NCBI GenBank assembly: GCA_963921825.1 | Contig: OY997592.1 | Coordinates: 32,219,730 to 32,283,729 of the forward strand | Length of the DNA: 64,000 bases | From: Erodium maritimum | Taxonomy: Eukaryota; Streptophyta; Magnoliopsida; Geraniales; Geraniaceae | Direction of reading: 5' to 3' | In this document: in pieces, positions 22,622-34,121 of the stretch | Numbering within the stretch: position 1 is the first letter of the stretch | Layout: every line of letters begins with the position of its first letter | Made by a program: the position numbers and the translations under genes | The notes under the pieces: generated by a model | Told to the model about the DNA's origin: nothing | The model's input: the letters and a program-made list of their open reading frames with translations, nothing else | The model's database searches: none

Positions 22622-23609
22622 TTGAAAGGATCAATCTTCCACCTCCAAGATATGGTATCTGGAGGTGACAATGAAGTCATGGTGGATCACGATGATCCAG
22701 CCACCTTTCAAGAAGTCGTGGATGGGCCCGACTCCGAGTTATGGCTGGGAGCCATGAGGGAGGAAATGCAATCCATGTCGGACAACCGAGTCTGGGAACC
22801 GGTTGATCCCATCAATGGTGTGAGGACCATAGGATGCAAATGGATCTTCAAGGTGAAGATGGACATGGACGGAAACCCTCTGACCTACAAAGCTCAACTG
22901 GTGGCGAAAGGTTATAGGCAGATCCAATGGATTGACTATGAGGAAACCTTCTCCTTAGTGGCTATGGTCAAAATCGATCCAAATTCTTCTTGACATAACT
23001 GCGTATCATAATTACGAGATATGGCAAGTGGATGTCAAAACCGCTTTCCTAAATGGAAATTTGACTGAGTACGTTTGTATGTCTCGGCCCAAAGGTTTTG
23101 ACGATCCGAAGAATAAAGGAAAGATTTATAAGTTGTTGAAATCCATTTATGGATTGAAACGAACTTCTCGGAGTTGGATCCTTCGTTTTGATGAAGCTGT
23201 AATTGGATTTGGCTTAATCAAGAACGAGGATGAATCTTGCGTTTATAAGAAGGCTAGTGGGAGCAATATTACCTTTCTGGTTCTCATTGAAAACGACATC
23301 CCAACCTTGCACGAGACTAAAGCTTGGTTGAGGAAGTGTTTTTCAATAAAGGACTTAGGTGATGCTTCTCATATCTTAAGGATTAAGATATGTAGAGATC
23401 GCACCAAGAGGGTCTTGGATTTAAGTCAGGGAACCTATGTGAACAAGGCATTGAGTAGGTTCTTAATGCTCGATTCAAAGAAAGGACTCTTACCCACTAG
23501 TCATGGCATTCGTCTCAGCAAGACTCAGTGTCCTAAGACACCTGATGAGCTGAAAAGGATGATGAGAATCCTATGCGCCTGGGGGCAGGATCGATCATAT
23601 ATGCCATGA
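22622..23609 (+). pseudogene. Reverse transcriptase remnant of B-inner (YVDD box deleted)
   Basis: Two frames cover the copia RT: 22622-22993 (EVVDGPDSELWLGAMREEM, RTIGCKWIFK, LVAKGY) and 23028-23609 (DVKTAFLNGNL, KLLKSIYGLKRTSRSW, SIKDLGD, RIKICRDR). At about 23280-23300 the translation goes FLVL to IENDIP. Elements E and F in this window have FLVLYVDDILLIG or similar there, so about seven codons including the catalytic YVDD are missing, in frame. The B-outer copy has the same deletion. Confidence 0.9.
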
Positions 23610-23649
23610 CATGTATGAGACCAGACGTCTCGTAAGCCTTATGTTGTAC

Positions 23650-24180
23650 CAGTAGACATCATTCTAACCCGGGGGAAAGATGATGCTGAACTAGTCGTCG
23701 AAGGATGAGTAGACGCTAGTTTTCCAAGACAAATCCAGATGACTTTAGAAGTCAATCAGGATATGTGTTTACGCTGAATGGCAGAGCTTTAGCTGGGAAA
23801 GCGTAAAGCAAGATACCATTGCCGAATCTACGACAGAGGCCAAGTACATGGATGCTGCAGAGGCAGCTAAGGAGGCTATGTGGATTTGGAAATTCATGGC
23901 AGGGCTGGGTGTAATTAAAAACCCATCCAGTCCGGTGAATCCATTTTGCGACAACACAAGGGCCATTGCGCAAGCTAAAAGCCTAGATCGCTTAACAAAT
24001 CCAAACATGTACTGCGGCGTATCCACCTCATCAGATAAATACTGAACTGAGGTGAAGTGAAGATAACCGATATTGCAACAGATGATAACATAGCCAACCC
24101 TTTGACTAAGGCAGTGTCACTGCCTGAACACGTTAGACATGTAAAGTCGATGGGGACATATTGGAGTTTAGATTGGAACT
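23650..24180 (+). pseudogene. RNase H remnant of B-inner
   Basis: Broken frames give SGYVFTLNGRAL, MDAAEAAKEAMWIWKFMAGLGV, NPFCDNTRAIAQAKS and LTKAVSLPEHVRHVKSMG in the order of copia RNase H and its C-terminal tail. The residues after the CDN block differ strongly from the usual KH(I/V)xxRxHxxR box. The PPT follows directly. Confidence 0.85.
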
Positions 24181-24185
24181 AGGGC

Positions 24186-24195
24186 AAGTGGGAGA
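24186..24195 (+). other. Polypurine tract of B-inner
   Basis: AAGTGGGAGA immediately upstream of the 3' LTR start at 24197; it primes plus-strand synthesis in LTR elements. Identical in B-outer (complement at 15000-15009). Confidence 0.9.
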
Positions 24196-24196
24196 T

Positions 24197-25884
24197 TGTT
24201 AGTCTTAGTGCCCGTAGTTCAATCCTAAATGTCCAAATGTATATATCATCGTTAGCAATAAAATTAAAGCGGCTTTATATTACTTATGTGTTGGAGTAAT
24301 ATATCGATGTGTGCTCTGATCTATGCCCACCATGCGAATAGAACCATAGATCGAGATAGATCACACTCGATGGGTCCCTAGTCAACAAAGCTTCACTAGA
24401 AGCGACTAGTATGAAAGATGGCTCTTTATGGCTTACGTTCTGTTAGTCATTGGAATGAGATTCCGGAGTCTGATCATAGATATCATGTGGGACATGATAT
24501 TGGACGACCCGCCCTGAATATGTGCCATAGATTAAGTCATGAACATATTCAGTGTTGTAGCTTGTCATGTATCCTTAGACCAAGGAGTCTTTGTGATCGC
24601 TATGTAGTCAACAACTGAGTTTGACCTGAGCCTAACGTTGTCCGTAACAGGGCTTCCATAACGGCCAGGATTGGCTTGGGGACGGGCTACATGAGTGACA
24701 CGAAAGACGGCTAAGGGATTTATCCCTCATACTAAGGTATGGGAAAGATATCGGTTCTCGGCCACTTGATCGAGAGTGACTGGAAGAATAGCATGGCCAT
24801 GCACATGATACTGGGTATCATATCTTCAGTCATCTCACATATCAAGGAACGGTGATTGAGAATAATAAGGATGACGGCTCTATGCCTTATCTCAATCAGG
24901 ATATCGGAGATAAAAGGATAATGACAGGGACGACGGAAAGGTTAGAATCGACAGGGTCGATTCGTTATGTAGTGTCAGGCAATACTCAAGTCTCGTTAGT
25001 TGCCACTTGAATAGGATCAAGTAAAATGGGATTTTACGTTGATCTATTGACATGCATAAACCTAAGGGTCACACCGGAGGATGAAACTCATTGACACATT
25101 TATGGAGAATGGCCAAAAGGGAGTTGTCTCGGGACATGACCAAAACTGGGTTTTGGGGCATGTGCCCGTAAGTGAATAGGACTTTACGGATCGAGATAAG
25201 GCTTGGAGTCTTGGGATTGATCGCGTCGGATAATGTTGGACATTTCCGGTATGGAAGGCATGGAGGCGATGAGCGAATCACGGGACCTCGTTGGAAATGG
25301 TCACGGGCCATGTTCCAAGAGGCCCATGAAAGGCCCATGCAACCAAGGCCCATGGAACTAATTAATCAAGTCTTGATTAATTAGTACTAAGTAAGCAAGA
25401 CAAGGATTAAGGTGTTGGTGATTCACCACCTAACACAATCTTGTCTTGCCATACTTTGTCCTATTTACACCTTACTTGACACCATACTTGTCCCATGCCT
25501 TTAGTTGGACAAGTATGGGTTTTGTTATGTTTAAGTCATCTTTTTTCAACATAACAAAGACAAGACAAGAATAGGAAACACATTTTCTCTCCCTCTTCCA
25601 TGGCCATTTCGGGTTTGGCTAGTTTCCACCTCCATGTTTGTGTTCTTGAGTCCTCAAAGAGAAGAACTACGTGGCTTTGATTCCCATGTGGATACGTAGG
25701 CGTCTTGGAGACTCAAGCCAATCATTCGTTAACCGGTGTTCTTGTTTTGGTAAGAACTAGTGCTGAATTTTTCTCTTGTTAATCCATTCTTTGTTAGTTG
25801 TTTCATGGTTTTAATTGTCTCTTGGTTTTCATTGATTTTCCGCTGCGAGTTGGTTCATCTCCAACCCTACCTCGAGACCCAACA
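24197..25884 (+). repeat. 3' LTR of B-inner
   Basis: 1,688 bp, offset by exactly 6,762 bp from the 5' LTR, with no mismatch noticed by eye. Starts TGTTAGTC, ends GAGACCCAACA, followed by the TSD TATAG. The palindrome recurs at 25357-25385. Confidence 0.95.
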
Positions 25885-26738
25885 TATAGAACTTGAAGCA
25901 TTGTTACCCATATCTAATATGTACAATCCTCCAACCAAGTTAGTACTGGTATAAAACATATCATTGCATAGAACATTGAAAACTCCATTTCCAATATTAA
26001 CATTATATCCTTCCTTGTCAAACACGGATATAGATATAATATTCCTACTTAAAGTAGGTATGCAATATACATTATACAATACTAAGACAAGGCCTCTTGG
26101 CAAAGCAAGACTCATGGATCCTACAGTAGTTGCCACAACTCTGAGGTCCACTTCATGCTTTCCAAACCTCTCCTACTTTCAGCCACCATATATTAGTGCA
26201 TGTGTGAGATTTAGTCCTGGTATTTAATACCCGTGAATCGTTGGAAGTAGAGAGATGTAGGTCTATAGAGTTAATATCGGATGAAGGCACGGTCCCACCG
26301 CCCTTCCTTAGATCATCCAGGTTTCCTGATGAAGGCGCAATCCTACTGCCCTTCTTCAGATCATCCAGGCTATTTGATGAAGGCGCAGTCCCACTGCCCT
26401 TCTTCAAATCAGCCGTGAACTTCCTGTAATCCCGGTTCCAATGACCATGCTGTTGGCAGTAGAAACAGACATTGCGCATGGGCCCCGCCCTTGCCACTTC
26501 CAATTCCCTTGTTGACCATCAGAATATCCTTGGATCCCAGATCTCTGATATATTCTTCTCAGCAGTTAATGACATTTCGTGTAACTCTGATATGGTCTTA
26601 GAGACAGCCTTGTTAAGGACATATTCTTTGCGTTCAGACTTGAGGACTATCCTCAAAATTCTGTACCAGTCCAAATAGTTTGTCCCTATCAAAAATGGTT
26701 TTTAATGACAAACTATTAATGTTCGCTGAATTTTCCAT
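25885..26738 (-). pseudogene. B-outer pre-integrase, protease and gag remnant
   Basis: Continues the B-outer frame broken by B-inner. Minus strand: pre-integrase (25867-26151, LVLYNVYCIPTLSRNI, GGLYILDMGN), protease motif VLNTRTKS in place of LDTGS, the 16-codon linker repeats, and the zinc knuckle CFYCQQHGHWNRDY (last Cys to Tyr). The gag start ATG lies at the complement of 26736-26738. The gag core is missing exactly as in B-inner, so the loss predates the separation of the copies. Confidence 0.85.
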
Positions 26739-28277
26739 TTGATCTACAACAAATAAAATTCAATCAGTAAACTGAATAAATTTTATGAAGATCAAGCTTA
26801 AACACAAACAATTGATTCTATACCTTCAGAATCTAAAACCAAGATCCTTGATTCACTCGATCAAACTGAACGAAGGCTCACCACTCAATCGAGCTATGTA
26901 TGTAGGACCCCGTCCAATCACATCCAATGTGACTCTTGGCTAGGGTATGTACTTAAGTACACAGCTTACCTTATCTGATACCCTAGCTGAACCCTAGCTG
27001 AGAATCGTAGTCTGGTCCACCAATTTTCAACTATGACCGCCACTATGTAGGTGCTCCGTTAAGGTGCACGACACCCACATATGTCGTCCAAACCTACTAC
27101 CCCGCTTTCCCATGGATGCTCCGCTAAGGCGCACAACACCCATAGGACGGGGAGGTAGTAAGGTGTTGATAATTGGGAGGTATCGGAGATGACCCGTTTT
27201 TACTTGTCCGATTGTGTTTACAAGTTTTGGCACATCCTAGATGCGATGATCACATCAAGTACATTCCAAATGTAATGATGCCTCCAATTACATCCAATGT
27301 AATTCTTCCTTTGAACCCATCAACTACATCCAATGTAATGACGATTCTAAGGGCTCACACACAAGGATTAAAATTCCAATTTTATCTTTGCATGTGAGGT
27401 GATATGCTTGGTAAATAAAGTTAAAACATGCAATTCTAAAACACATAGAATGAATCATGCATAAACTAAACCAAGCATAAAGCGATAGATGTGCACATAA
27501 TAGCCCCCTAAACTAACTCCCACTAGTTTCTTGAGCTCCACCAACTCCAACCCGATGTCAATACCCAAAAAGCCACCAAATGACCTTTTCACCCTTTCTT
27601 CCTCTTGAGAAAAAATATTACAATTTAATACACGACTCGCAAGTCGGGAAAAATAAATATTTAAAAACAGTGGTTCGACGACCACACCTTGAAAGAATAA
27701 TTACACGCTAACTTTAACGGCTCGTAGGCCGTGAAAAGCGATAAATAATTAAATCGAGCTCGGAGCTATTATGTACACCATGCCAACATCACATCACACA
27801 TCGTGTTATCAAACAAGCATGTTATCAAACATCATGTTATCAAACATCATGTGATTTTCCGGTTTTAATTAATAGCCAAGTTTCGAATTTTTTTGATGCT
27901 CGGTTTATGGAAACCGTTCAAAAATGAAACTTTTGAACATTTGATCTTCGAGTTCGTCATGACGGTTCCAAACTCGTCATAACTAAAAAAGCGGTTTACC
28001 CTTGGCATATCAACCATCCAATGGTCATGCTTGGCCTAGCTCCGTCCAACGGAGCCCCGTTCGGTCCCGGTTTCGGCTCCCCGAGAGTCCCGCTACCGAG
28101 ACCCGAAAAATCAAAAAAATTTCAAAATTTCCAGATTTGAAAAACTTTTCAAAAATTCATTTTCCATGCTTTAAAGCCATAAACACGAATTTAAAACATG
28201 TTATCAAACAATTTGGCAATTTAACATGTCAAAACCGAAACTTTCAACACCGTCTTGTGAATCCCGAAGGTAGCATG
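26739..28277 (-). other. Leader of B-outer
   Basis: About 1.54 kb between gag and the PBS, collinear with the B-inner leader but with scattered substitutions and small indels. It carries diverged versions of the 25-bp direct repeat (about 27050-27150) and of the inverted repeat. Divergence shows that B-outer is the older insertion. Confidence 0.8.
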
Positions 28278-28289
28278 GCTCTGATACCA
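28278..28289 (-). other. Primer-binding site of B-outer
   Basis: GCTCTGATACCA, the complement of the Met-tRNA primer site, one base from the 5' LTR edge at 28291. Confirms the minus-strand orientation of B-outer. Confidence 0.93.
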
Positions 28290-28950
28290 CTGTTGGGTCT
28301 CGAGGTAGGGTTGGAGATGAACCAACTCGCAGCGGAAAATCAATGAAAACCAAGAGACGATTAAACCATGAAACAACTAACAAAGAATGGATTCACAAGA
28401 GAAAAATTCAGCATTATTTCTTACCAAAACAAGAACACCGGGTAACGAATGATTGGCTTGAGTCTCCAAGATGCCTACGTATCCACATGGGAATCAAAGC
28501 CACGTAGGTATTCTCTTTGAGGACTCAAGAACACAAAAATGGAGGTGGGAACTAGCCAAAAATGGAGAGGAGGGAGATGTTATGTTTCCTATTCTTGTCT
28601 TGTGCTTGTTATGTTGAAAAAAGATGACTTAAACATAACAAACCACATACTTGTCCAACTAAAGGCATGAGACAAGCATGGTGACAAGTAAGGTGTAAAT
28701 AGGACAAAGTATGGCTAGATAAGATGGGGTCAGGAGGTGAATCACCAACACCTTAATCCTTGTCATGCTTACTTAGTACTAATTAATCAAGACTTGATTA
28801 ATTAGTTGCATGGGCCTTGGTTGCATGGGCCTCTTGGAACATGACCCGTGGCCATTTCCAACGAGGTCCCGTGATTCTCTCATCGCCTACAAGCCTTCCA
28901 TACCGGAAATTTCCAACATTATCCGACACGATCAATCCCAAGACTCCAAG

Positions 28951-31665
28951 TGTCACGCCCCGAATTCAGTAGGACCGAACCCGGAACGCGAACGGTGAAA
29001 CAATAAAACCATTTTCAAACATTTTAATAAAACCGCTTAAAATCACCACTTTGAGTTAATCAAAAACAATATTTTACAACTGAAAAGCGTCCAAAACAAG
29101 CGGACAAAAACCAAAGCGTATGTCGCTAAACTCCCAAAAACCCGGACTCCCGCTCCCAGCTCTTCAAGCTTCGAGAGTTCCCCTAGTCCGCCTCGCGACC
29201 AGTACCTGTAGGAAAAGCAGCTAGGGGTGAGCGTTCGCTCACCACCACGGATACCAGACTGACTACGGCATACTAGCAGAAATGCCGGAAACACCAACAA
29301 CAAACAAAACACCGGGGACTACTATCCCCAAACTCAAATAACCCGACTGTCACACGAAAACTATTACTTTCCCCAACCATCTAAACAGCCGTACCCGTAG
29401 TGTAGACCCGATACCGTAATGACGACCTCAAAGAACACAACAACACAGAAGTGATCAAAGTCACATAAACCACAACCACAAGCCTCAGCACTTTACCGAT
29501 CACGCGCCGGAAGGTGCTACACACCTGACGGGGACCACAGCCCTCTGCTCTTTACCGACCGCGCACCGGAGGATACGACACACCCCTCGGGCATAAATCC
29601 AGCCTCAGCACTTTACCAATCACGCGCCGGAAGGTGCGACACACCTACGGGGACCACAGCCCTCTGCTCTTTACCGACCATGCATTGGAGGGTACGACAC
29701 ACCCCTCGGGCACAGCTCCAACCTCAGCAATTTACCGATCACGCGCCGGAAGGTGCGACACACCTAACGGGGACCACATCTCTCTGCTCTTTACCGACCG
29801 CGCACCGGAGGGTACGACACACCCATCGGGCATAGCTCAACAGTCATCACCAGAACAATCACAGTCACAACCAAATAACACACAATACCCCGCAAATAGA
29901 AAGAAATACGACAACACGACTAACTACCACTCGGCAAGTCAGTCAACCAATACGGGTTCAACTCCCCACAGGCACTCATGGCCACCCACAAACACAAACA
30001 GTTCAATCAACCTACGGGCACAACCAAAAGCCACAAGCGCTTCTAATGTTCGACACTTTCACTTATCCTATGACACCACTAAGTGTCGCATGCATTTCTA
30101 TAGTTCGATACGCTCACTTATCCTACGACACCACTAGGTGTCACATGTATTTCTATTGTTCGTTACGTTCACTGATCCTACGACACCCAAGTGTTACATG
30201 CATTTCTACTGTTAACTTTCCTTAGTCAAGGCCGAGATCCGGCTACTTTTCCCTACCTCGTAACGCTTTCCCAAAAGTCCACGCCCAAGCTCCGGCGTGC
30301 TCGCGATCACTCGCCTAGCCTCCCCTTTTCGCGGTCGGCGGCACGATCTAATACGAACACAATTAAAACACTTTTTAAGTTTGCAGGCAAAGCTGAATTT
30401 TAAAGAATTAGACGCCCAAACGCAACCCCGGTAATGCCGATCACTCCCAAACTTCCCAATTACTCGACATTGTCAACAATGGACCCGGAAAGGCCCGATT
30501 CGCCCGGCTCGGTGAATCTGCCCGGGATCGGAAAACGCCCTTCCGGGGCTCCGAAAATTCCTGTTTTCGTTTCTACGATCGTAGAATAATTCAAGGGTTC
30601 CAATGCAATCGACGGAATCAATTTCTGACTTCCGAGCGATTTAGTTCGCGTTTAAAGTTTCTAAACCCGAAATTTCCAACTTTCACAATTTAATTCCATA
30701 ATTTGTTCCGGGTGTGAATTATCGATTCGGGGATCGTCCAAAACCACCCGAACACGAAAAACCCGAGGCCCGGGCAAGTGGGCCCCACACGGCCCAAAGG
30801 AAAATTTTCCTTTTCGCCCCAAAACGTACCTAACGAACCTCAAACCTCCACCATTCATCTTTAAACCAATCTTAAACAAAACCCGACCTTAATCAAACCG
30901 TTTAAACTCAAACCCTAAATTTAAAACGTACCAAAACAAGAAAAAATTGGGTTCCCACCGTAGGGAATGACGTGGGGTGTTCGAATCCGCAGTCGTTGAG
31001 ACGATTCGTCGGTCGGATCGTCGGGAAATCGACAAAACTCCTCACTTTTCTTTTCCTTTTTCCTTTCCTCCTTCTCTCTTCTTTTTCTCTTTTTCATTCG
31101 TCGGTCGGATCGTCGGGAAATCGACAAAATTCATTCCTTTCCTTTTTATTTTGTTCAAAAACACCAAACACTACCTATTTACAAACTACCCCTCATTTCC
31201 TTTTATTTTGTTCAAAATACCAACCACCACCACTTGTGTGACAAGTGGAAAGCGGGTCCCACCTTTTAAAAAATATCTTCGTAGATATTTTTCTATCAAA
31301 TTCGCGAAATTCGGCCGTCTCGGGCCCCGAACGGGCCCATTTTTCAAGAAATTACGAAATTTCCCGTGCTACAAGGAAACGGCTCAACTAAGACCGCTGT
31401 AACGACGGATAAGCTTTTTGGATCCAAAACGGGCCTCGAACGGACCAAAACGTCGCTCGATTGACTTTTCCGGCAAGAAGTTCCAAATTGGTCAAAAAGT
31501 TTCCCTGAGTCCCCCAGAACTCACTTCGGTCGATATCGGGGTCAACTTAAGTCCGATATGACCCTCGTGGTCAAATTTAGGTTCATTTAGGTATCTGTCC
31601 TAAAATTTTAAATTTATCTGTTTTTCCGCCGATTTGACCGGCGTTGACCGGGAGCGGTTCTTACA
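28951..31665 (-). mobile_element. Family A solo LTR, copy A5
   Basis: Minus orientation: left edge TGTCACGCCCCG, right edge GCGGTTCTTACA, 2,715 bp. Exact TSD CCAAG at 28946-28950 and 31666-31670. Without it the host LTR reads AGACTCCAAGCCTTGTC, matching the undisturbed site in the partner LTR near 11120. It carries the 120-bp array also found in A2, so A2 and A5 form a subfamily. No internal domain. Confidence 0.93.
29484..29840 (-). repeat. About 120-bp tandem repeat in A5 (3 units)
   Basis: Three units, each with CCTCAGCA-TTTACC, a GGTGCGACACACCT-like block and CTCTGCTCTTTACCGACC. This is the reverse complement of the array in A2. Plus-strand frames with repeating RDHSP/GTTHPSG motifs across it are artefacts. 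Confidence 0.88.
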
Positions 31666-32675
31666 CCAAGCCTTGTCTCGATCCGTAAATTCTTATTCAC
31701 TTACGGGCACATGACCCAAAACCCAGTTTTGGTCATGTCCCGAGACAACTCCCTTTTGGCCATTCTCCATAAATATGTTAATGAGTTTCACCCTCTGGTG
31801 TGACCCTTAGGTTTATGCATGTCAATAGATCAACGTAAAATCTCATTTTAATTGATCCTATTTAAGTGGCAACTAACGAGACATTAGTATTTCCTGACAC
31901 TGCATAACGAATCGACCATGTCGATTCTAACCTTTCCATCGTCTATGTCACTATCCTTTTATCTCCGATATCTTGATTGAGATAAGGCATAGAGCCGTCA
32001 TCCTTATTATTCTCAATCACTGTTCCTTGATATGTGAGATGACTGAATATATGATACCCAGTATCATGTGCATGACCATGTTATTCTTTCAGTCACTCTC
32101 GATCAAGCGGGCGAGAACCGATATCTTTCCCATACCTGAGTATGAGGGATAAATCCCTTAGCCGTCTTTTGTATCACTCATGTAGCCCGTCTCCAAGTCA
32201 ATCCTGGCTATTATGGAAGCCCTTTTACGGACAACGTTAGGCTCAGGTCAAACTCAGTTGTTGATTACATAGCGATCACAAAAACTCCTTGGTCTAAGGA
32301 TACATGACAAGCTACGACACTGAATATGTTCATGACTTAATCTATGACACATATTTAGGGCGGGTGGTCTAATATCATGTCCCACACGATATCTATGATC
32401 AGACTCCAGAGTCCCATTCCAATGACTAACAGAACGTAAGCCATAAAGAGCCATCTTTCATACTAGTCGCTTCCAGTGTAGCTTTGTTGACTAGGGACCC
32501 ATTGAGTGCGATCTATCTCGACCTATGGTTCTATTCACATTGTGGGCATAGATCAGAGCACACATCGATATATTACTCAAACACATAAGTAATATAAAGC
32601 CGCTTTTATTTTATTGCTAACGATGATATATACATTTGGACATATAGGATTGAACTATGGGCACTAAGACTATCA

Positions 32676-33595
32676 ACCTGAGCAGAGCAGAACTGAAGAT
32701 GTCAACACAGAATGTCAGAGACATCATAGTGTTCAGAGTATATGCGTGAGATTATGTGAATATATCTAGAACGCGTCCATATTCATCTGGTGAAGATACA
32801 TTTCTTATTCGTATAGATTTTCTTTAATTGAAAGATCTACTTGAGTTAGAAACATAGATATTTATTTTCCAAGACTTAAAGATACAGAAGATATGCATGC
32901 GGATTTGCATGAGTAAAGATTGGAAAGTACTTGCTGATCACGGAAAGTAGTGATTCATCTCAAATGTGACTCTGAAGTCACCAAAACCCTAGGAGGCACG
33001 GCGTGGGAAGCAAGATATCACTATATATATATGGTGGGGACCTCGCAAGCTAGGGTTGATCGCATCATTTATTTATCTAGCGATCATTGGGTCAAAGATA
33101 ACCTTATTGTGTAGTTTTACTTGCTTTAATGAATTCAGTGGTCTCAAGCGTGTAATACGAGCATGTTGAGTAACAAAATGAAGTAAAGTAAAGTAAATGC
33201 CTAAGTGCTCGTGCCATTCATCGTTCAATCAATCACTAGAGCTATACACTTAGTGACAGAGGCATCATGAGTTGTTAAGGAGACCAAGAAGTGTCCGAGG
33301 TTACAGGTTCTCGAACAGTGGAACTGAGATTTGGATTTTAAGGTCATAGGGAGTCTTTGATCGAGGTTTATTTACTTTTAATAATAGCATAGGGTGATCT
33401 GGATGATCTGTAAACTTGTATGCTGATTGATTACACCATAGTGAAAAACCTTTCCACTAACAAAGTGCCCCGAGATGTAGGTATCTTGTACCGAACTAGG
33501 TAACCAATCTTGTGTCTCTGTGTGTGTTTGCATATTTCCATTATTGAATACATTAAACTGTTAAACTAAGATGTCATGTCATATGTTATAACATC
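32676..33595 (+). mobile_element. SIRE-like LTR C3 in plus orientation, left edge truncated
   Basis: Plus-sense match to the complement of the C element LTR (48516-49407): ATAATAGCATAG, GATCTGGATGATCTG, GATTACACCATAGTGAAA, AGTGCCC-GAGATGTAGGT and the T/G-rich TTGTGTCTCTGTGTGTG segment. The likely 3' edge is GTTATAACA near 33594. The 5' edge is cut by B-outer. A TATA-like run lies at 33021-33034. The orientation is opposite to the adjacent C body, so this is not simply its own 3' LTR. Confidence 0.65.
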
Positions 33596-33872
33596 CCAAG
33601 TGACATCTTATCAATACGTGCATACGATCAGTATTTGACTTCTCTTTTCTTTAAATTTGCTAACTCGTTTCTCTTTCTTCTTTATTTCTTAGGGATAATG
33701 ATTACCCCACGTTCTCCTCATAGAATTAGGAAACAGTTACCGAAAAACGCCACTTGGCTTCAGGAGTTCGAGCTTCTTCTAACACGTGGACTGAAAAATA
33801 ATTTTATTAGGGAATATAATTAATTTTAATTACAAGTCTCCTCCATTAGATGCAGACATCCTGCTAAACATC
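33596..33872 (-). other. 3' untranslated segment of element C
   Basis: Between the RNase H stop (complement of about 33873) and LTR C3. No domain. A plus-strand frame of about 60 codons here is not supported. I did not find the polypurine tract or the C LTR start expected on this strand. Confidence 0.4.
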
Positions 33873-34121
33873 TTAATGTTCAATAGTGCACAGTCCTAAT
33901 GCAGCCCTCAATTTTTCAAAGCGAGAAACATCAAGAGCCTTGGTGAAGATGTCAGTCAATTGTTTCTCAGTAAGGATATATTCAAGTTGAATTATCTTGT
34001 TTTCCACTAAATCTCTGATAAAATGATGCCTGCTGTCAATGTGCTTTGTATTGCTACTATGTTGAACTCGATTCTTTGAGATGTATATAACACTAACATT
34101 GTCACAAAATAATGTCATGAC
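33873..34121 (-). pseudogene. RNase H C-terminal part of SIRE-like copia C
   Basis: Minus strand: LFCDNVSVIYISKN, NTKHIDSRHHFIRDLVE, LTDIFTKALDVSRF and a stop, the usual end of copia RNase H. It breaks at ATGAC (34117-34121), the TSD of the inserted D LTR, and continues at 42366. Joining across the insertion restores the reading frame through the CDN box, so the gene was intact here when D inserted. Confidence 0.88.

Larger units (their letters stand above)
17435..25884 (+). mobile_element. Full-length copia retrotransposon B-inner
   Basis: Complete element of 8,450 bp: 5' LTR 17435-19122, PBS 19124-19135, leader, gag/PR/IN/RT/RNase H remnants, PPT 24186-24195, 3' LTR 24197-25884. Both LTRs are 1,688 bp, with no difference noticed by eye. 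Exact TSD TATAG at 17430-17434 and 25885-25889. It lies in the pre-integrase region of a minus-strand element of its own family (B-outer). Structure says recent insertion; the coding part says non-autonomous (see the domain entries). Confidence 0.95.
28291..32675 (-). mobile_element. 5' LTR of copia B-outer, interrupted by A5
   Basis: Left edge TGTTGGGTCTCGAGG; right edge GACTATCA (family GACTAACA with one change). Without A5 and one TSD it is about 1,665 bp. The palindrome is at 28778-28806. The right flank ACCTG does not match the left flank of the partner LTR. Confidence 0.88.
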
